From an uncultured Oscillatoriales cyanobacterium (GTDB lineage: Bacteria; Cyanobacteriota; Cyanobacteriia; Cyanobacteriales; Microcoleaceae): DNA of 51,828 nucleotides. The notes beneath the pieces were generated by a model. That model was given only the letters and a program-made list of their open reading frames with translations. It was not told where the DNA came from and did no database searches. A program made the translations under genes and the position numbers. Every line of letters starts with the position of its first letter. Positions within the stretch are counted from its first letter, which is position 1. The stretch is from NCBI GenBank assembly GCA_903893625.1, contig CAITND010000049.1, positions 1 to 51,828 on the forward strand. Direction: 5' to 3'. Below, in pieces: positions 25,933 to 34,883 of the stretch.

Positions 25933-26946
25933 TCATTGCTGGGATTGAGAAAGTTGAGTCACAAAACGATCATCCAACAAAGACGAAAATCTAATATTCG
26001 AGTTGAGCAGTTTCTTTTCTTGCATCAATTTTGCTAATTTTTGGGAAGAATAAACTAGACTCGGATCAGTTTGAGAGAGAAGTTTTTGATTTTCAGTCAA
26101 AGTAAAGAATTTCAGTAATTTCAGAAAAGATAAAAATTTTGTTGGTGTAACTCCTCCCCGTTTTGCCATAATTTTAGCCGCACTCTCTGGTTGATTTTTG
26201 AGATAATCTAAAGCCATAAACCAACCCCGAACTAATTGTTCTAAATCTTTAGGCTGAGTCTTTAAGATATTCTGATGTACCACCAACACATCAACAATTT
26301 CACCCGGAATTTTACTACTGTCAAATAAAACGTTTGATCCGGTTTCGATTAATTTAGAACGAGTGGGTTCAAAGGTAACAACAGCATCAACTTCACCCTC
26401 TTTAAACGCAGATTCATGTTCCGAGTACCCTAAAGAAACAATGATAATATCTTGCACTGAAAGTCCCGCTTGATCAAGTCCCCGACTCAGCATATAAGCC
26501 CCTAATGCTGTATTTTCTACCCCGACTTTTTTTCCTTTAATATCGGATAGGGTTTTTAACTGCGGTTTTCCCAGAATAACATCTGCACCATTCGATAAAT
26601 CAATCAGCAGAATCACCCGAATCTCAGGAAAAGTTTCGGCTAAGAGTAAGCTTTCATCAAGACTGATTGCTCCGGCTTGTAAATTCCCACTGCGAATGGC
26701 GCGATTAATTTCTGTTGTGGAAGGATAATCTACAATTTTAATTGAACTATTTTGATAGTAACCTAATTGATCGGCTAAATATAAAGGTGCAAAACCCGGC
26801 CAATCGTTCCTACCGACGAGAAGGGGTGTGGTCGGCTGTTGAAAACAACTGACTAATATCCCTAAACTAATACAGATCAAGATCCCCATTAAAAATAAAT
26901 AGATTCGCTTTTTCGTTTTTCCCAACTGGATTTTATTTCTGTTCAT
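25933..26946 (-). CDS. NMT1/THI5-like substrate-binding lipoprotein
   Basis: A 337-residue periplasmic binding protein of the NMT1/TauA/SsuA group. The N-terminus has a lipoprotein signal (a hydrophobic helix ending in LVSC) and then TPLLVGRNDWPGFAPLYLAD, the typical first strand and ligand loop; later GKKVGVENTALGAYMLSRGL and VDAVVTFEPTRSKLIE are also family-typical. Relatives bind aliphatic sulfonates, nitrate or pyrimidines for ABC import, but no permease or ATPase gene is adjacent. Its start overlaps the stop of the hybrid kinase by 14 bases, so it is translationally coupled to a signalling gene and may be a periplasmic ligand sensor for it rather than a transporter part. Ligand unknown. 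Confidence 0.88.
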   Translation of the reverse strand: MNRNKIQLGKTKKRIYLFLMGILICISLGILVSCFQQPTTPLLVGRNDWPGFAPLYLADQLGYYQNSSIKIVDYPSTTEINRAIRSGNLQAGAISLDESLLLAETFPEIRVILLIDLSNGADVILGKPQLKTLSDIKGKKVGVENTALGAYMLSRGLDQAGLSVQDIIIVSLGYSEHESAFKEGEVDAVVTFEPTRSKLIETGSNVLFDSSKIPGEIVDVLVVHQNILKTQPKDLEQLVRGWFMALDYLKNQPESAAKIMAKRGGVTPTKFLSFLKLLKFFTLTENQKLLSQTDPSLVYSSQKLAKLMQEKKLLNSNIRFSSLLDDRFVTQLSQSQQ

Positions 26947-29900
26947 TGACCAATTCCTCTGCTTTTTTTTCTAAGATCAAACTTTGAATTAACTGAACTA
27001 ATTGTCGAAGTTGGACAGGTTTAGGAAGATATTCATTGACACCCGCAGCTAAACATTTTTCTCGGTCGCCCTGCATCGCTAAAGCTGTTAATGCAATAAT
27101 CGGAAGGGTGGCAAGTTTTGAATCAGCCCGAATTTGGCGTGTGGCTTCTAAACCATCCATTTCGGGCATAGAAATATCCATTAAAATCACCTGGGGATGC
27201 AGACTACGAGCTTTTTGAACCGCTTCAATTCCATTTCGAGCAACTTCTACATCAAACCCCTTTACTTGTAAATAATTAAGCAGGGTATGAATATTATCAG
27301 AATTATCTTCAGCTAATAGAATTAAAGGACGTTTTAATTCATTGGGAGCACTTCGAGAAGAAGCAGATTTATCTAAAAGTTCTGTTGGAGTTAATATGGG
27401 ATGTTCTCCCCAAGATAGGCGAGTCCAAGGAAGTGTAAGTATAAAGCAACTGCCTTTTCCCAATTGACTGTCAATCTTCACTGTACCTCCGTGCATTTCC
27501 ACCAGTTTTTTCACTAACACTAATCCTAAACCTGTACCTTCATAACGTCGAGATAAACGGCTATCAATTTGAATAAAAGCTTGAAACAGTCGAGATTGAT
27601 CTTCTGGTGCAATCCCAATGCCATTATCAATTACAGAAAAACTAACGGTTTGTTCCTGAAAATCTCCTCGAACTTCGAGTCTAACTCGCCCACCTTCAGG
27701 GGTAAATTTTACCGCATTATTGAGCAAATTAATTAACACCTGACGCATTCGACGCTCATCAACATTGAGTGCTTCTGTAACATCTTCAATTTGATAACTC
27801 AGGCGAATATTTTTTTGATACGCTTGTTGTTTGACAAAACTTAAGCTGTTTTTACAAAGTTCATTGACAGAAACTGGAGAACATTCTAAGTCAAATTTTC
27901 CGGCTTCAATTTTGGAGAGATCGAGAATATCATTAATCAGTTCGAGTAAGTGTTCTCCATTTCTGTGAATCATCGCTAAAACTTGATTTTGTTGGTCAGT
28001 TAATTCTCCAAAGGTTCCTTCTTGTAAAACTTCTGACATTCCTAAAATTGAGTTTAGGGGTGTTCGCAGTTCATGGCTCATATTGGCTAGAAATTCATCT
28101 TTAAGGCGGGATGCACGGGCAAGTTGAGCGTTAGCGATCGCTAATTGTTCATTGGTTTGACGTAGTTGAATTTCGGCATTTTTGCGTTCTCGTAGGGCGG
28201 CTTGTCGTTCACTAATATCTTGAAAAACACAAATATAATCCCCGTCTTCTGTCACAGTTAAGGAAACTTCTTGATTAAATTTTGTACCATCTTTTCTTAA
28301 GGCAATCGTTTCTCCTCGCCAAAATTTTTGTTGTATTAAAAGTGGAAATACATTTTCTTCAAACCATTCTACCACATCCGGTGTGTAGAGAACTCGCCAA
28401 CTTTTACCCAGAAGCTCTTCTGGATAGCTATACCCAAAGAGTTTTAAATGGGCATTATTGAGATAAATATATTTTTCGTTTTTTAAAAGAGAAATACCAT
28501 CAATTGAAGCTTCTACCGCCGCTAATTGACGTTTTAAATTATCTTCGGCTTGTTGATGCAAGCGTTCAATTCTATCCGCTTCAATAATATTACTACAAGT
28601 AGCTAAAAACGGTTGCAAATAATTAATCAGATCTTGATTATAACCTCCGGGTCTGTTTGCCACACAAACCACTCCCAATAATTCCTTATGAGTGTAAAAG
28701 GGTATCCCTAAAAATGCTGTTAAAGATAGATAATCTTGAGGTAAATTTTCGGTGTATATTGAGTTAATTGGATTGGAATTAATAAACACAGGTTTACCCG
28801 CTAAAATTACGGAGCAAAACAATCCTTTTATATTGAAATTTTGCGCCTGTTTTTCCCCTTTTCCAGAGTCGAATTCAAGGTGAAAGACTCTATGATTCAT
28901 GGGATGGATCTCTAAATAGGAATTTCCTTGTTTTTTCATATAATATTCTTCCAGATAAGGTTCCCCATTCTGGCGAGTGAAGACTTCTGCCAGAAAAGCA
29001 TACTCACTTTCGGTTAATTTTAAGACTGAAGATAGGACATTTTCAAACAGCAAATGGGAATCTACATCGGTAATAAATTGAGCTTGAGCATAACTAATAG
29101 CTTCTAAAATTTGGTGGCTTTCATATAAGTCTAATTCGGCTTGTTTGCGATCGGTAATATTTTGAGCGACCCCTAAAATTTGTTGGGTATTACCTTGTTG
29201 ATCTCGTTTAAAAACAGTCCCATGACTCGAAAACCACAACCATTCTCCATTTCGATGCTGAATTCGATATTCAATATAATGAGTTTCTCGATCATTAAGT
29301 TGGGCAGTTTGTTGAAGATGTTGTCGTACTGCTTCTTGATCATCAGGATGAAAAAATCCCAAGAAATTATCACCCATTTCTGACATTTCTGTGGGGGTAT
29401 ATCCTAAAATTGGGGTTAAGGATTGGCTATTATAAATAGTACGATTTTTCGCTAAATCATAAATATATAAAATATTCGGGCTATTATCAGCAATACTTTC
29501 AATAAATTGTTCTCGTTCTCGAATGGTTTCCACTAATTGAGCTTGTTCTAAAGCCACACCCACTTGATCTACTATTTCTCGCATCAGTTCAATTTCAAAT
29601 TCTGTCCATTGTCGAGGACAAGTACAGTGATGAGCAATCATAAATCCCCAAAAATGATCGGTTTTAAGAATGGGAACAATTAATTTGGCTTTAACGCCCC
29701 ATTCCTGTAAAAATTCGACTAAACAGGGTGTTACATCTTGATAGGTTTGATCAATATCTGCAATGGCTTTTACCATTCCATGACGATAGAGTTGTTGATA
29801 CTCTAGGGGAAAAACTTCTTCAGGAAAATCAACACTGAGAACAGAACGCCATCCGGGTAATACACTTTCTGCGATCATCTGTCCTGTTCCATTAGAAAAA

Positions 29901-31684
29901 ATCCGATAAATTAGGAGGCGATCGCAATCTAAAATCTTTTGAACTTCGGTGACAGTGGTTTGTAAAATTTGGTTGATATCTAAAGATTGACGAATTTTCA
30001 AGGCGATTTCTGCAAATAGGCGAGATTTTCGTTCTTGACGTTCTAATTTAGCAGTTCGATCCAGAATTCGAGTTTCTAATTCTTGATTCATAAGTCTTAA
30101 TTCTTGTTCGATTTTTTGGCGTTCCTGAAGTTCGGTTTGGGCTGTTTGATAAAGTTGCGATTGTTGAATCCCCAGAGAAAGTTGAACAGCAATTTCATCT
30201 AATAATTCTAATTCATTAGAATGCCAATTTCGAGGAGCAGAACATTGATGTGCAATTAATAACCCCCAAAGAAAATTCCCACTTTCTCGATTTTGAGCTT
30301 GAATAAGAATCGGTACAACTAGATTGGCTTTGATCTCAAATTGAGCTAATAGCTGTTTATGACATTCCGTTAAGTCAGCCGTTTCCAGATCGTAAATAAT
30401 AGTTTTTTTCCCATGTAAATAATGGAGATCACCTCCGGTTTTAAAACAAGTGTCTTCCAAATATATCCCTAAGATGGAAGTCCAACCTTCAGCAACAGAT
30501 TCAGCCCGAATCATGCCATTGAGTAGGGCATCAAATTGATAAACAACAACCCGATCGCAATGGAGAATTGTGCGAATATGTACCACGGCATTATTGAGAA
30601 TATCTGTTAAATTCAGAGATTGACGAATATGGAGAGCCGTTTGGTAAAAAAGCCGTTCCCGTTGCACCTGTTGTTGTAATTTTTGTTCCGCTTGTTTGCG
30701 TTCAGTAATATCAAAACTAACCCCAACTAAACCCATAGGGTTGCCCGCTTGATCTCGAATTAACATCCCAAAAATATGAACGGGCAAGCTACTACCATCT
30801 TTGCAAGAGAGCGTAAATTCTCCTTCCCAATATCCTTGGGTTTGAACTGCCATCATAATCTCTTTTGCTAAATTACAATTATCAACGGGAATCAAAAAAT
30901 CAATAATATTATTGCCAAGGACTTCTGTAGCTGTCCACTGATATAATGTTTGGGAATATTGATTCCAATAGATAATTTTTCCGCTTAAATCCGTGGCAAC
31001 AATTGCATTACGCACCTGATCTAAAAGTGAAGCTTGCAACGCAATTTTGGCTTCGCTCAAACTTCGTTCTCGAATCTCGGCTTGCAATCGTTGATTAGCT
31101 AGTTTTAACGCTTCTGTCCGGTTTTGAATTTTTTCTTCAAGTTTGATATTTTGACTTTGGAGTAACTGAAGTTTCTCCGCTTCTAATTGAGTAACTTTTT
31201 GCTGTAATACATCTACCAATTGTAATAAATCCGTCGGTTCTAGGGAATTTCGCAGATCTCGATGGGTGAGTAAACCCACCAATTTCCCCTCTATATCCAC
31301 CAGGGGTAAATGACGAATTCTATGCTGATGTAATAAGTTTAAAGTCGCACTCAGATTGGTAAATTCAGTTTGTTTAAGGGTGATCACAGGTTGGGTCATG
31401 ACTTCCTCGACCGTCAGACCTTCTATGGTGATCCGTTGAGCAATTAAACGCACAATATCCCGATGGGTTAATATCCCCACGGGGCGATTATTTTCAGTAA
31501 CAATTAAACAGGTTTTTCCCTGACTGGATTCTAATGAATTCAGAGTTAATAAACAGGCGGTTTGAGATTGATTGAGGATGGCGATCGCTTCAATTACCGC
31601 AGTTTCTGGCGTCACCGTCAGAGGATCAATGGTGATGGCTTTTTGTAGAGGAAGAATAAAAAGGCTATCAGAATCGCTAGACAT
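26933..31684 (-). CDS. Hybrid histidine kinase with CBS pair, PAS/GAF domains and a cyanobacteriochrome-like GAF
   Basis: A 1583-residue multidomain sensor: CBS pair (about 17-148), coiled coil (150-215), PAS (217-330), GAF1 (350-510), GAF2 (556-715), PAS (728-848), GAF3 (860-1035), PAS (1050-1160), HisKA with H1204 in NMSHELRTPLNSILG, HATPase (1300-1420, GIGIAPEDQ and YEGTGLGLVL), and a C-terminal receiver with D1503 (VILMDISMPEMDG). GAF1 has both marks of a DXCF cyanobacteriochrome: DTCF (C413) and ECHKQLLAQFEIKANLVVP with the bilin-anchoring C441-H442. GAF2 has Cys-Leu there and lacks DXCF, so it is unlikely to bind bilin. No membrane helices. It is the middle gene of a minus-strand operon between a receiver-kinase and an NMT1-like lipoprotein gene. 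Receiver and kinase motifs are intact. Confidence 0.92.
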   Translation of the reverse strand: MSSDSDSLFILPLQKAITIDPLTVTPETAVIEAIAILNQSQTACLLTLNSLESSQGKTCLIVTENNRPVGILTHRDIVRLIAQRITIEGLTVEEVMTQPVITLKQTEFTNLSATLNLLHQHRIRHLPLVDIEGKLVGLLTHRDLRNSLEPTDLLQLVDVLQQKVTQLEAEKLQLLQSQNIKLEEKIQNRTEALKLANQRLQAEIRERSLSEAKIALQASLLDQVRNAIVATDLSGKIIYWNQYSQTLYQWTATEVLGNNIIDFLIPVDNCNLAKEIMMAVQTQGYWEGEFTLSCKDGSSLPVHIFGMLIRDQAGNPMGLVGVSFDITERKQAEQKLQQQVQRERLFYQTALHIRQSLNLTDILNNAVVHIRTILHCDRVVVYQFDALLNGMIRAESVAEGWTSILGIYLEDTCFKTGGDLHYLHGKKTIIYDLETADLTECHKQLLAQFEIKANLVVPILIQAQNRESGNFLWGLLIAHQCSAPRNWHSNELELLDEIAVQLSLGIQQSQLYQTAQTELQERQKIEQELRLMNQELETRILDRTAKLERQERKSRLFAEIALKIRQSLDINQILQTTVTEVQKILDCDRLLIYRIFSNGTGQMIAESVLPGWRSVLSVDFPEEVFPLEYQQLYRHGMVKAIADIDQTYQDVTPCLVEFLQEWGVKAKLIVPILKTDHFWGFMIAHHCTCPRQWTEFEIELMREIVDQVGVALEQAQLVETIREREQFIESIADNSPNILYIYDLAKNRTIYNSQSLTPILGYTPTEMSEMGDNFLGFFHPDDQEAVRQHLQQTAQLNDRETHYIEYRIQHRNGEWLWFSSHGTVFKRDQQGNTQQILGVAQNITDRKQAELDLYESHQILEAISYAQAQFITDVDSHLLFENVLSSVLKLTESEYAFLAEVFTRQNGEPYLEEYYMKKQGNSYLEIHPMNHRVFHLEFDSGKGEKQAQNFNIKGLFCSVILAGKPVFINSNPINSIYTENLPQDYLSLTAFLGIPFYTHKELLGVVCVANRPGGYNQDLINYLQPFLATCSNIIEADRIERLHQQAEDNLKRQLAAVEASIDGISLLKNEKYIYLNNAHLKLFGYSYPEELLGKSWRVLYTPDVVEWFEENVFPLLIQQKFWRGETIALRKDGTKFNQEVSLTVTEDGDYICVFQDISERQAALRERKNAEIQLRQTNEQLAIANAQLARASRLKDEFLANMSHELRTPLNSILGMSEVLQEGTFGELTDQQNQVLAMIHRNGEHLLELINDILDLSKIEAGKFDLECSPVSVNELCKNSLSFVKQQAYQKNIRLSYQIEDVTEALNVDERRMRQVLINLLNNAVKFTPEGGRVRLEVRGDFQEQTVSFSVIDNGIGIAPEDQSRLFQAFIQIDSRLSRRYEGTGLGLVLVKKLVEMHGGTVKIDSQLGKGSCFILTLPWTRLSWGEHPILTPTELLDKSASSRSAPNELKRPLILLAEDNSDNIHTLLNYLQVKGFDVEVARNGIEAVQKARSLHPQVILMDISMPEMDGLEATRQIRADSKLATLPIIALTALAMQGDREKCLAAGVNEYLPKPVQLRQLVQLIQSLILEKKAEELVNEQK

Positions 31685-31687
31685 AAA

Positions 31688-31717
31688 ATTACGAATTACG
31701 AATTACGAATTACGAAT
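31688..31717. repeat. Heptanucleotide STRR forming the kinase-kinase spacer
   Basis: Four tandem copies of the heptamer ATTACGA plus two bases. The repeat makes up nearly all of the spacer between the receiver-kinase and hybrid-kinase genes and also supplies the last codons and the TAA stop (31703-31705) of the upstream gene. Confidence 0.8.
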
Positions 31718-32848
31718 GGGCTGATTTTCGGCTTTCAATTCCAGGGTAAAAATCGCCCCTTGGGGTTGATTATCTGCAATCGAAAGACAACCTTGATGAG
31801 CATCAATTACCATTTTACAAAAGGCTAATCCTAATCCGGTTTGATTAACCCCTTCAAAACGTTGACCAATCTCATATTTTTGAAAAATATGTTGCTTGAT
31901 TTCATCTTTAACTCCCCTTCCTGCATCCCGAACATGAACTTTAACGGTGTTGATGTCTACTGGATATTCAACTTCCATTGAAATCAAACTATTTGAGGGG
32001 GAAAATTTAATCGCATTATTCAGTAAATTTTCCAGTACCCGCTTGATTAAATCGGGATCAGCAATTACTAACCGTTTAGCCTCTGGAATTGTAGCGGTGA
32101 GGATGATTTTCTTTTTAACAGTTTGGCCTTCAAATTCATTGACAACATCTTGCAGCATCACAGAGAGATTCACAGGTTGAGGATTCAGCAGTTCTTTGCC
32201 TGATTCTAGTTTTGCCATTAATAGCAAGGAATTAATCAGGTTGTTCAACTGCTGTCCTGAACTGGCAATTTGATGCACTTTTTGGGCTTGTTTTTCCGTT
32301 AGACTTGTTAGGTTTAGGAGTTCACAAGCTAATCCAATCGCAACCACTGGATTTCTCAGATCGTGAATCACAGCATAGGCCATATCTTCGCGTAATTGTA
32401 GCAATTGTTCTAGCTTTTGATGCGATGTTTCTAACTGATCATGTTGTTTTTTGAGTCGTAGCATTGAACGAACTCTGGCTCTAACTTCTAGTGCACTCAT
32501 CGGTTTTCCAATAAAATCTTCTGCCCCTGCTTCTAAACATTGTGCTAACGTTTCTTTAGAATTGAGTGCCGTAATCATAATAATTGGAATCGGATTCAAT
32601 TCAGGAATTTGTTTAATTTGGCGACAGATATCCATGCCATCACAATCGGGCATCATCACATCTAATAAAATCAGATCCGGTAAACTAGATGCTAAAAATT
32701 TAAACGCTTCCAATCCATTAGAGGCATAATGTAATTGATATCCTTCTCGGAACAAAATTCCTTCCAAAACATCAAAAACATCCGGTTCATCATCCACAAT
32801 CAGAATTGAATCAGGTTTGATCATGGTTATTTGTGAATTTTTGATCAA
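31703..32848 (-). CDS. Receiver-histidine kinase
   Basis: A 381-residue protein with an intact N-terminal receiver (LIVDDEPD acidic pair, phosphoacceptor D63 in LILLDVMMPD, MITALNSK) and a C-terminal kinase: H-box MAYAVIHDLRNPVVAI, N-box RVLENLLNNAIKFSP, G1 VRDAGRGVKD, G2 QTGLGLAFCKMV. This receiver-first architecture is common in cyanobacterial phosphorelays. It is first in a three-gene operon with the hybrid kinase and NMT1-like lipoprotein, and could exchange phosphate with the downstream kinase. An alternative start is the Met at codon 9 (MIKPDSILIVDD, 32824). Its last residues (IRNS) and stop are encoded by the heptamer repeat, so the original C-terminus may have been altered. Confidence 0.9.
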   Translation of the reverse strand: MIKNSQITMIKPDSILIVDDEPDVFDVLEGILFREGYQLHYASNGLEAFKFLASSLPDLILLDVMMPDCDGMDICRQIKQIPELNPIPIIMITALNSKETLAQCLEAGAEDFIGKPMSALEVRARVRSMLRLKKQHDQLETSHQKLEQLLQLREDMAYAVIHDLRNPVVAIGLACELLNLTSLTEKQAQKVHQIASSGQQLNNLINSLLLMAKLESGKELLNPQPVNLSVMLQDVVNEFEGQTVKKKIILTATIPEAKRLVIADPDLIKRVLENLLNNAIKFSPSNSLISMEVEYPVDINTVKVHVRDAGRGVKDEIKQHIFQKYEIGQRFEGVNQTGLGLAFCKMVIDAHQGCLSIADNQPQGAIFTLELKAENQPIRNS

Positions 32849-32856
32849 CAGTTATA

Positions 32857-32881
32857 GTAGGGAATAAGGAATAGGGAATAA
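32857..32881. repeat. Heptamer-type STRR upstream of the kinase operon
   Basis: Tandem imperfect copies of a TAGGGAATAAGGAATAGGGA-type heptamer, immediately before the first gene of the signalling operon. Of the short-tandem-repeat class common in filamentous cyanobacteria; a related GGGAACA run lies at 40224-40243. Confidence 0.6.
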
Positions 32882-32945
32882 CAAACTCCTGACCACTTTT
32901 TTTCAAGAGAGGTCTGGGTGACATCGAACGATTAAGACAGTGTGA

Positions 32946-34583
32946 TTAAATTGATGGGGAAATATCAATTTTAGTAAAAAATACGGTTGTCCCTACAATT
33001 AATAATACAGGCATGAGCCAATTTCCCCAACGTACATAGAGGGTTTGAGTCTGATCACGATAAATTGTATCAGCATAGAGTTCATAAGTATTGTGATTTG
33101 AAACCCACCGAGTTCTCCCCTGGGGGTCAATAATGGCTGAATATCCTGTATTAGTTGCTCGAATTGTCCAACGATGATTTTCAATGGCTCGCATCACATC
33201 TAAGGCATGATGTTGAGCTAACATTGTAGAGGAGTAGTGAGCATCATTAGACGCCGTAATTATAAATTCTCCTCCTGTGGCAGTTTGGCGACGAAAATGG
33301 TTTGCAAACGCAGAATCATAACAAATTCCTACCGTTGCTTGACCGAAAGGGGTTTGAAATTCTTGACCGGGTTTGCCATGAATTAAAGTGGCATCTAAAG
33401 GAGATAATCGGCGAATAAATTTCCCTAAAATTTCACTAAAGGGAATAAATTCTCCTAAAGGAACCAAGTTAATTTTATCATATTCACTGATAATATTACC
33501 TGCTCCGTCTATCGCAAATAAACTATTCGTATATCCTCCTGATTTCAAGGCAAAACCTCCTACTAAAGCCGGAACTTTTTTATTTAAAATTGCTTGATAA
33601 AAGGCGCTATTTTCTCGGAGGTTAGAATCAGTCCAAAAAAAAGGCAGGGCTGTTTCTGGAGTCACTACCAGGTCTACCCCTTGATTGGCTAAGGTTACAT
33701 ATCCGGTGGTATACCCATTTAAAGCTTTTAAATATCCTGAATAATTTAATTTAATTTCATTGGGGATATTTCCTTGAATAATCCCAATTTTTAACGCCTG
33801 TTCTGGATTATTTTCCAAAGGACGATTATACAAAGTTAACCCAATTCCATGAGTAATTATAACAAAGAATAAGGCTAAAATAAAGAATAAATATGATTTT
33901 TTATTAACATCAATATTTTGGATATTTTTGTAATATAAAACAGAAAATTTATGCCGATTCAAAATCAATCCTTCTGCAATTAACCCATTGACAATTAATA
34001 ATAGGGCGGTAATCGTTGTGGGTCCAGAAATTTGACCTAAATGTAAAATTATTAAATTCCCGAAGCTTTGGGTATAGGATAAAGAAGACCACCATAAAGC
34101 ACTTGAACTCCACAAAGATTCTAAGCCACACCATAACGCCGTTGCGATTAAAACTCGTGTTAAGGCGAGGGAAATTGTAGAGCATCGTTGAGAAAGTTTA
34201 GCCGATAAAATTAAAAATAATCCAGTCCAAAGGATGACTAATGCAGTTCCCCAAAGGGTAATAAAACTCCAAGCAAATAAAGCAATAGCTAAACTCGCTA
34301 ACCAAGTTACTCCTAACCAGGTCATCGGGTGAATTCCAGTAATCCAAAATAAGGCAATTCCGTAATAGCAAATTCCCCAAATAAACGCTAATATTAACGG
34401 AAATTGTAGAGATAAGCTATGGCGCATCTCTACGGACTTAGGAATGGTAAAAAAATTAACCCAAAGGGGAACTAATGCCACCCAAGCAAACCCCCAAAAC
34501 CCCCAAGGTTCTGTAGCTAACCCCATTAAAATTCCACCTATTCCGGTTAATAATAAACGTTGAATTATTTCGCGTTTGTTCAT
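32946..34583 (-). CDS. lnt: Apolipoprotein N-acyltransferase
   Basis: Adds the third acyl chain to the N-terminal cysteine of lipoproteins. A 545-residue membrane protein: about six N-terminal helices, then a periplasmic nitrilase-like domain with the Glu-Lys-Cys triad seen in VVTPETALPFFW, EYDKINLVPLGEFIPF and VGICYDSAF, and a final C-terminal helix (LMPVLLIVGTTVFF). Length is normal for Lnt. Between the first and second membrane segments, SVEMRHSLSLQ is encoded by a degenerate 28-nt palindrome (34406-34433), an apparent in-frame repeat insertion in a loop. Stands alone between the signalling operon and gyrA. Confidence 0.93.
   Translation of the reverse strand: MNKREIIQRLLLTGIGGILMGLATEPWGFWGFAWVALVPLWVNFFTIPKSVEMRHSLSLQFPLILAFIWGICYYGIALFWITGIHPMTWLGVTWLASLAIALFAWSFITLWGTALVILWTGLFLILSAKLSQRCSTISLALTRVLIATALWCGLESLWSSSALWWSSLSYTQSFGNLIILHLGQISGPTTITALLLIVNGLIAEGLILNRHKFSVLYYKNIQNIDVNKKSYLFFILALFFVIITHGIGLTLYNRPLENNPEQALKIGIIQGNIPNEIKLNYSGYLKALNGYTTGYVTLANQGVDLVVTPETALPFFWTDSNLRENSAFYQAILNKKVPALVGGFALKSGGYTNSLFAIDGAGNIISEYDKINLVPLGEFIPFSEILGKFIRRLSPLDATLIHGKPGQEFQTPFGQATVGICYDSAFANHFRRQTATGGEFIITASNDAHYSSTMLAQHHALDVMRAIENHRWTIRATNTGYSAIIDPQGRTRWVSNHNTYELYADTIYRDQTQTLYVRWGNWLMPVLLIVGTTVFFTKIDISPSI
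34406..34433. repeat. Degenerate 28-nt palindrome inside lnt
   Basis: Outer arms GTAGAGAT / ATCTCTAC with a partly decayed interior (GGCGC retained on one side). Same family as the palindromes at 17842, 25615 and 38705, but read through as part of the lnt coding sequence. Confidence 0.55.
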
Positions 34584-34883
34584 AAAAAATCGTATTCAGG
34601 CGTTCACGGTTTAAAAATATTTCTAATATATAGCAAGTCTAAATCAGTTGTACATCAGACTTAAAATCCAATTCATCGTAGGGGCGAGGCGTGCCTCGCC
34701 CCTACAAAGACATTGGGGTATTTTTTGGGATTAATAATCTTGATTATTATGAGTGTACAATCCGTTTAGACTCGCTATATAAAATAAGTTAATAAATACT
34801 AATAATATCCCCCTAAATCCCCCTAAAAAGGGGGACTTTAAAACAGCTATGGGGGGTAATTCTGGGTTAAAAATTAACCCGAT
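34584..34883. repeat. Repeat-filled gap between lnt and gyrA
   Basis: A 300-base gap with no gene. It holds a 28-base near-perfect palindrome at 34678-34705 (arms GTAGGGGCGAGG / CCTCGCCCCTAC) and a CCCCCTAAAAAGGGGG hairpin at 34819-34834. The latter is 50 bases beyond the gyrA stop and, read on the minus strand, may terminate gyrA transcription. No gene-like signal in the rest. Confidence 0.6.

Noticed and set aside
26933-31684. GAF2 as a second bilin-binding domain
   Set aside because: The equivalent position is Cys-Leu and there is no DXCF motif; bilin attachment is not supported.
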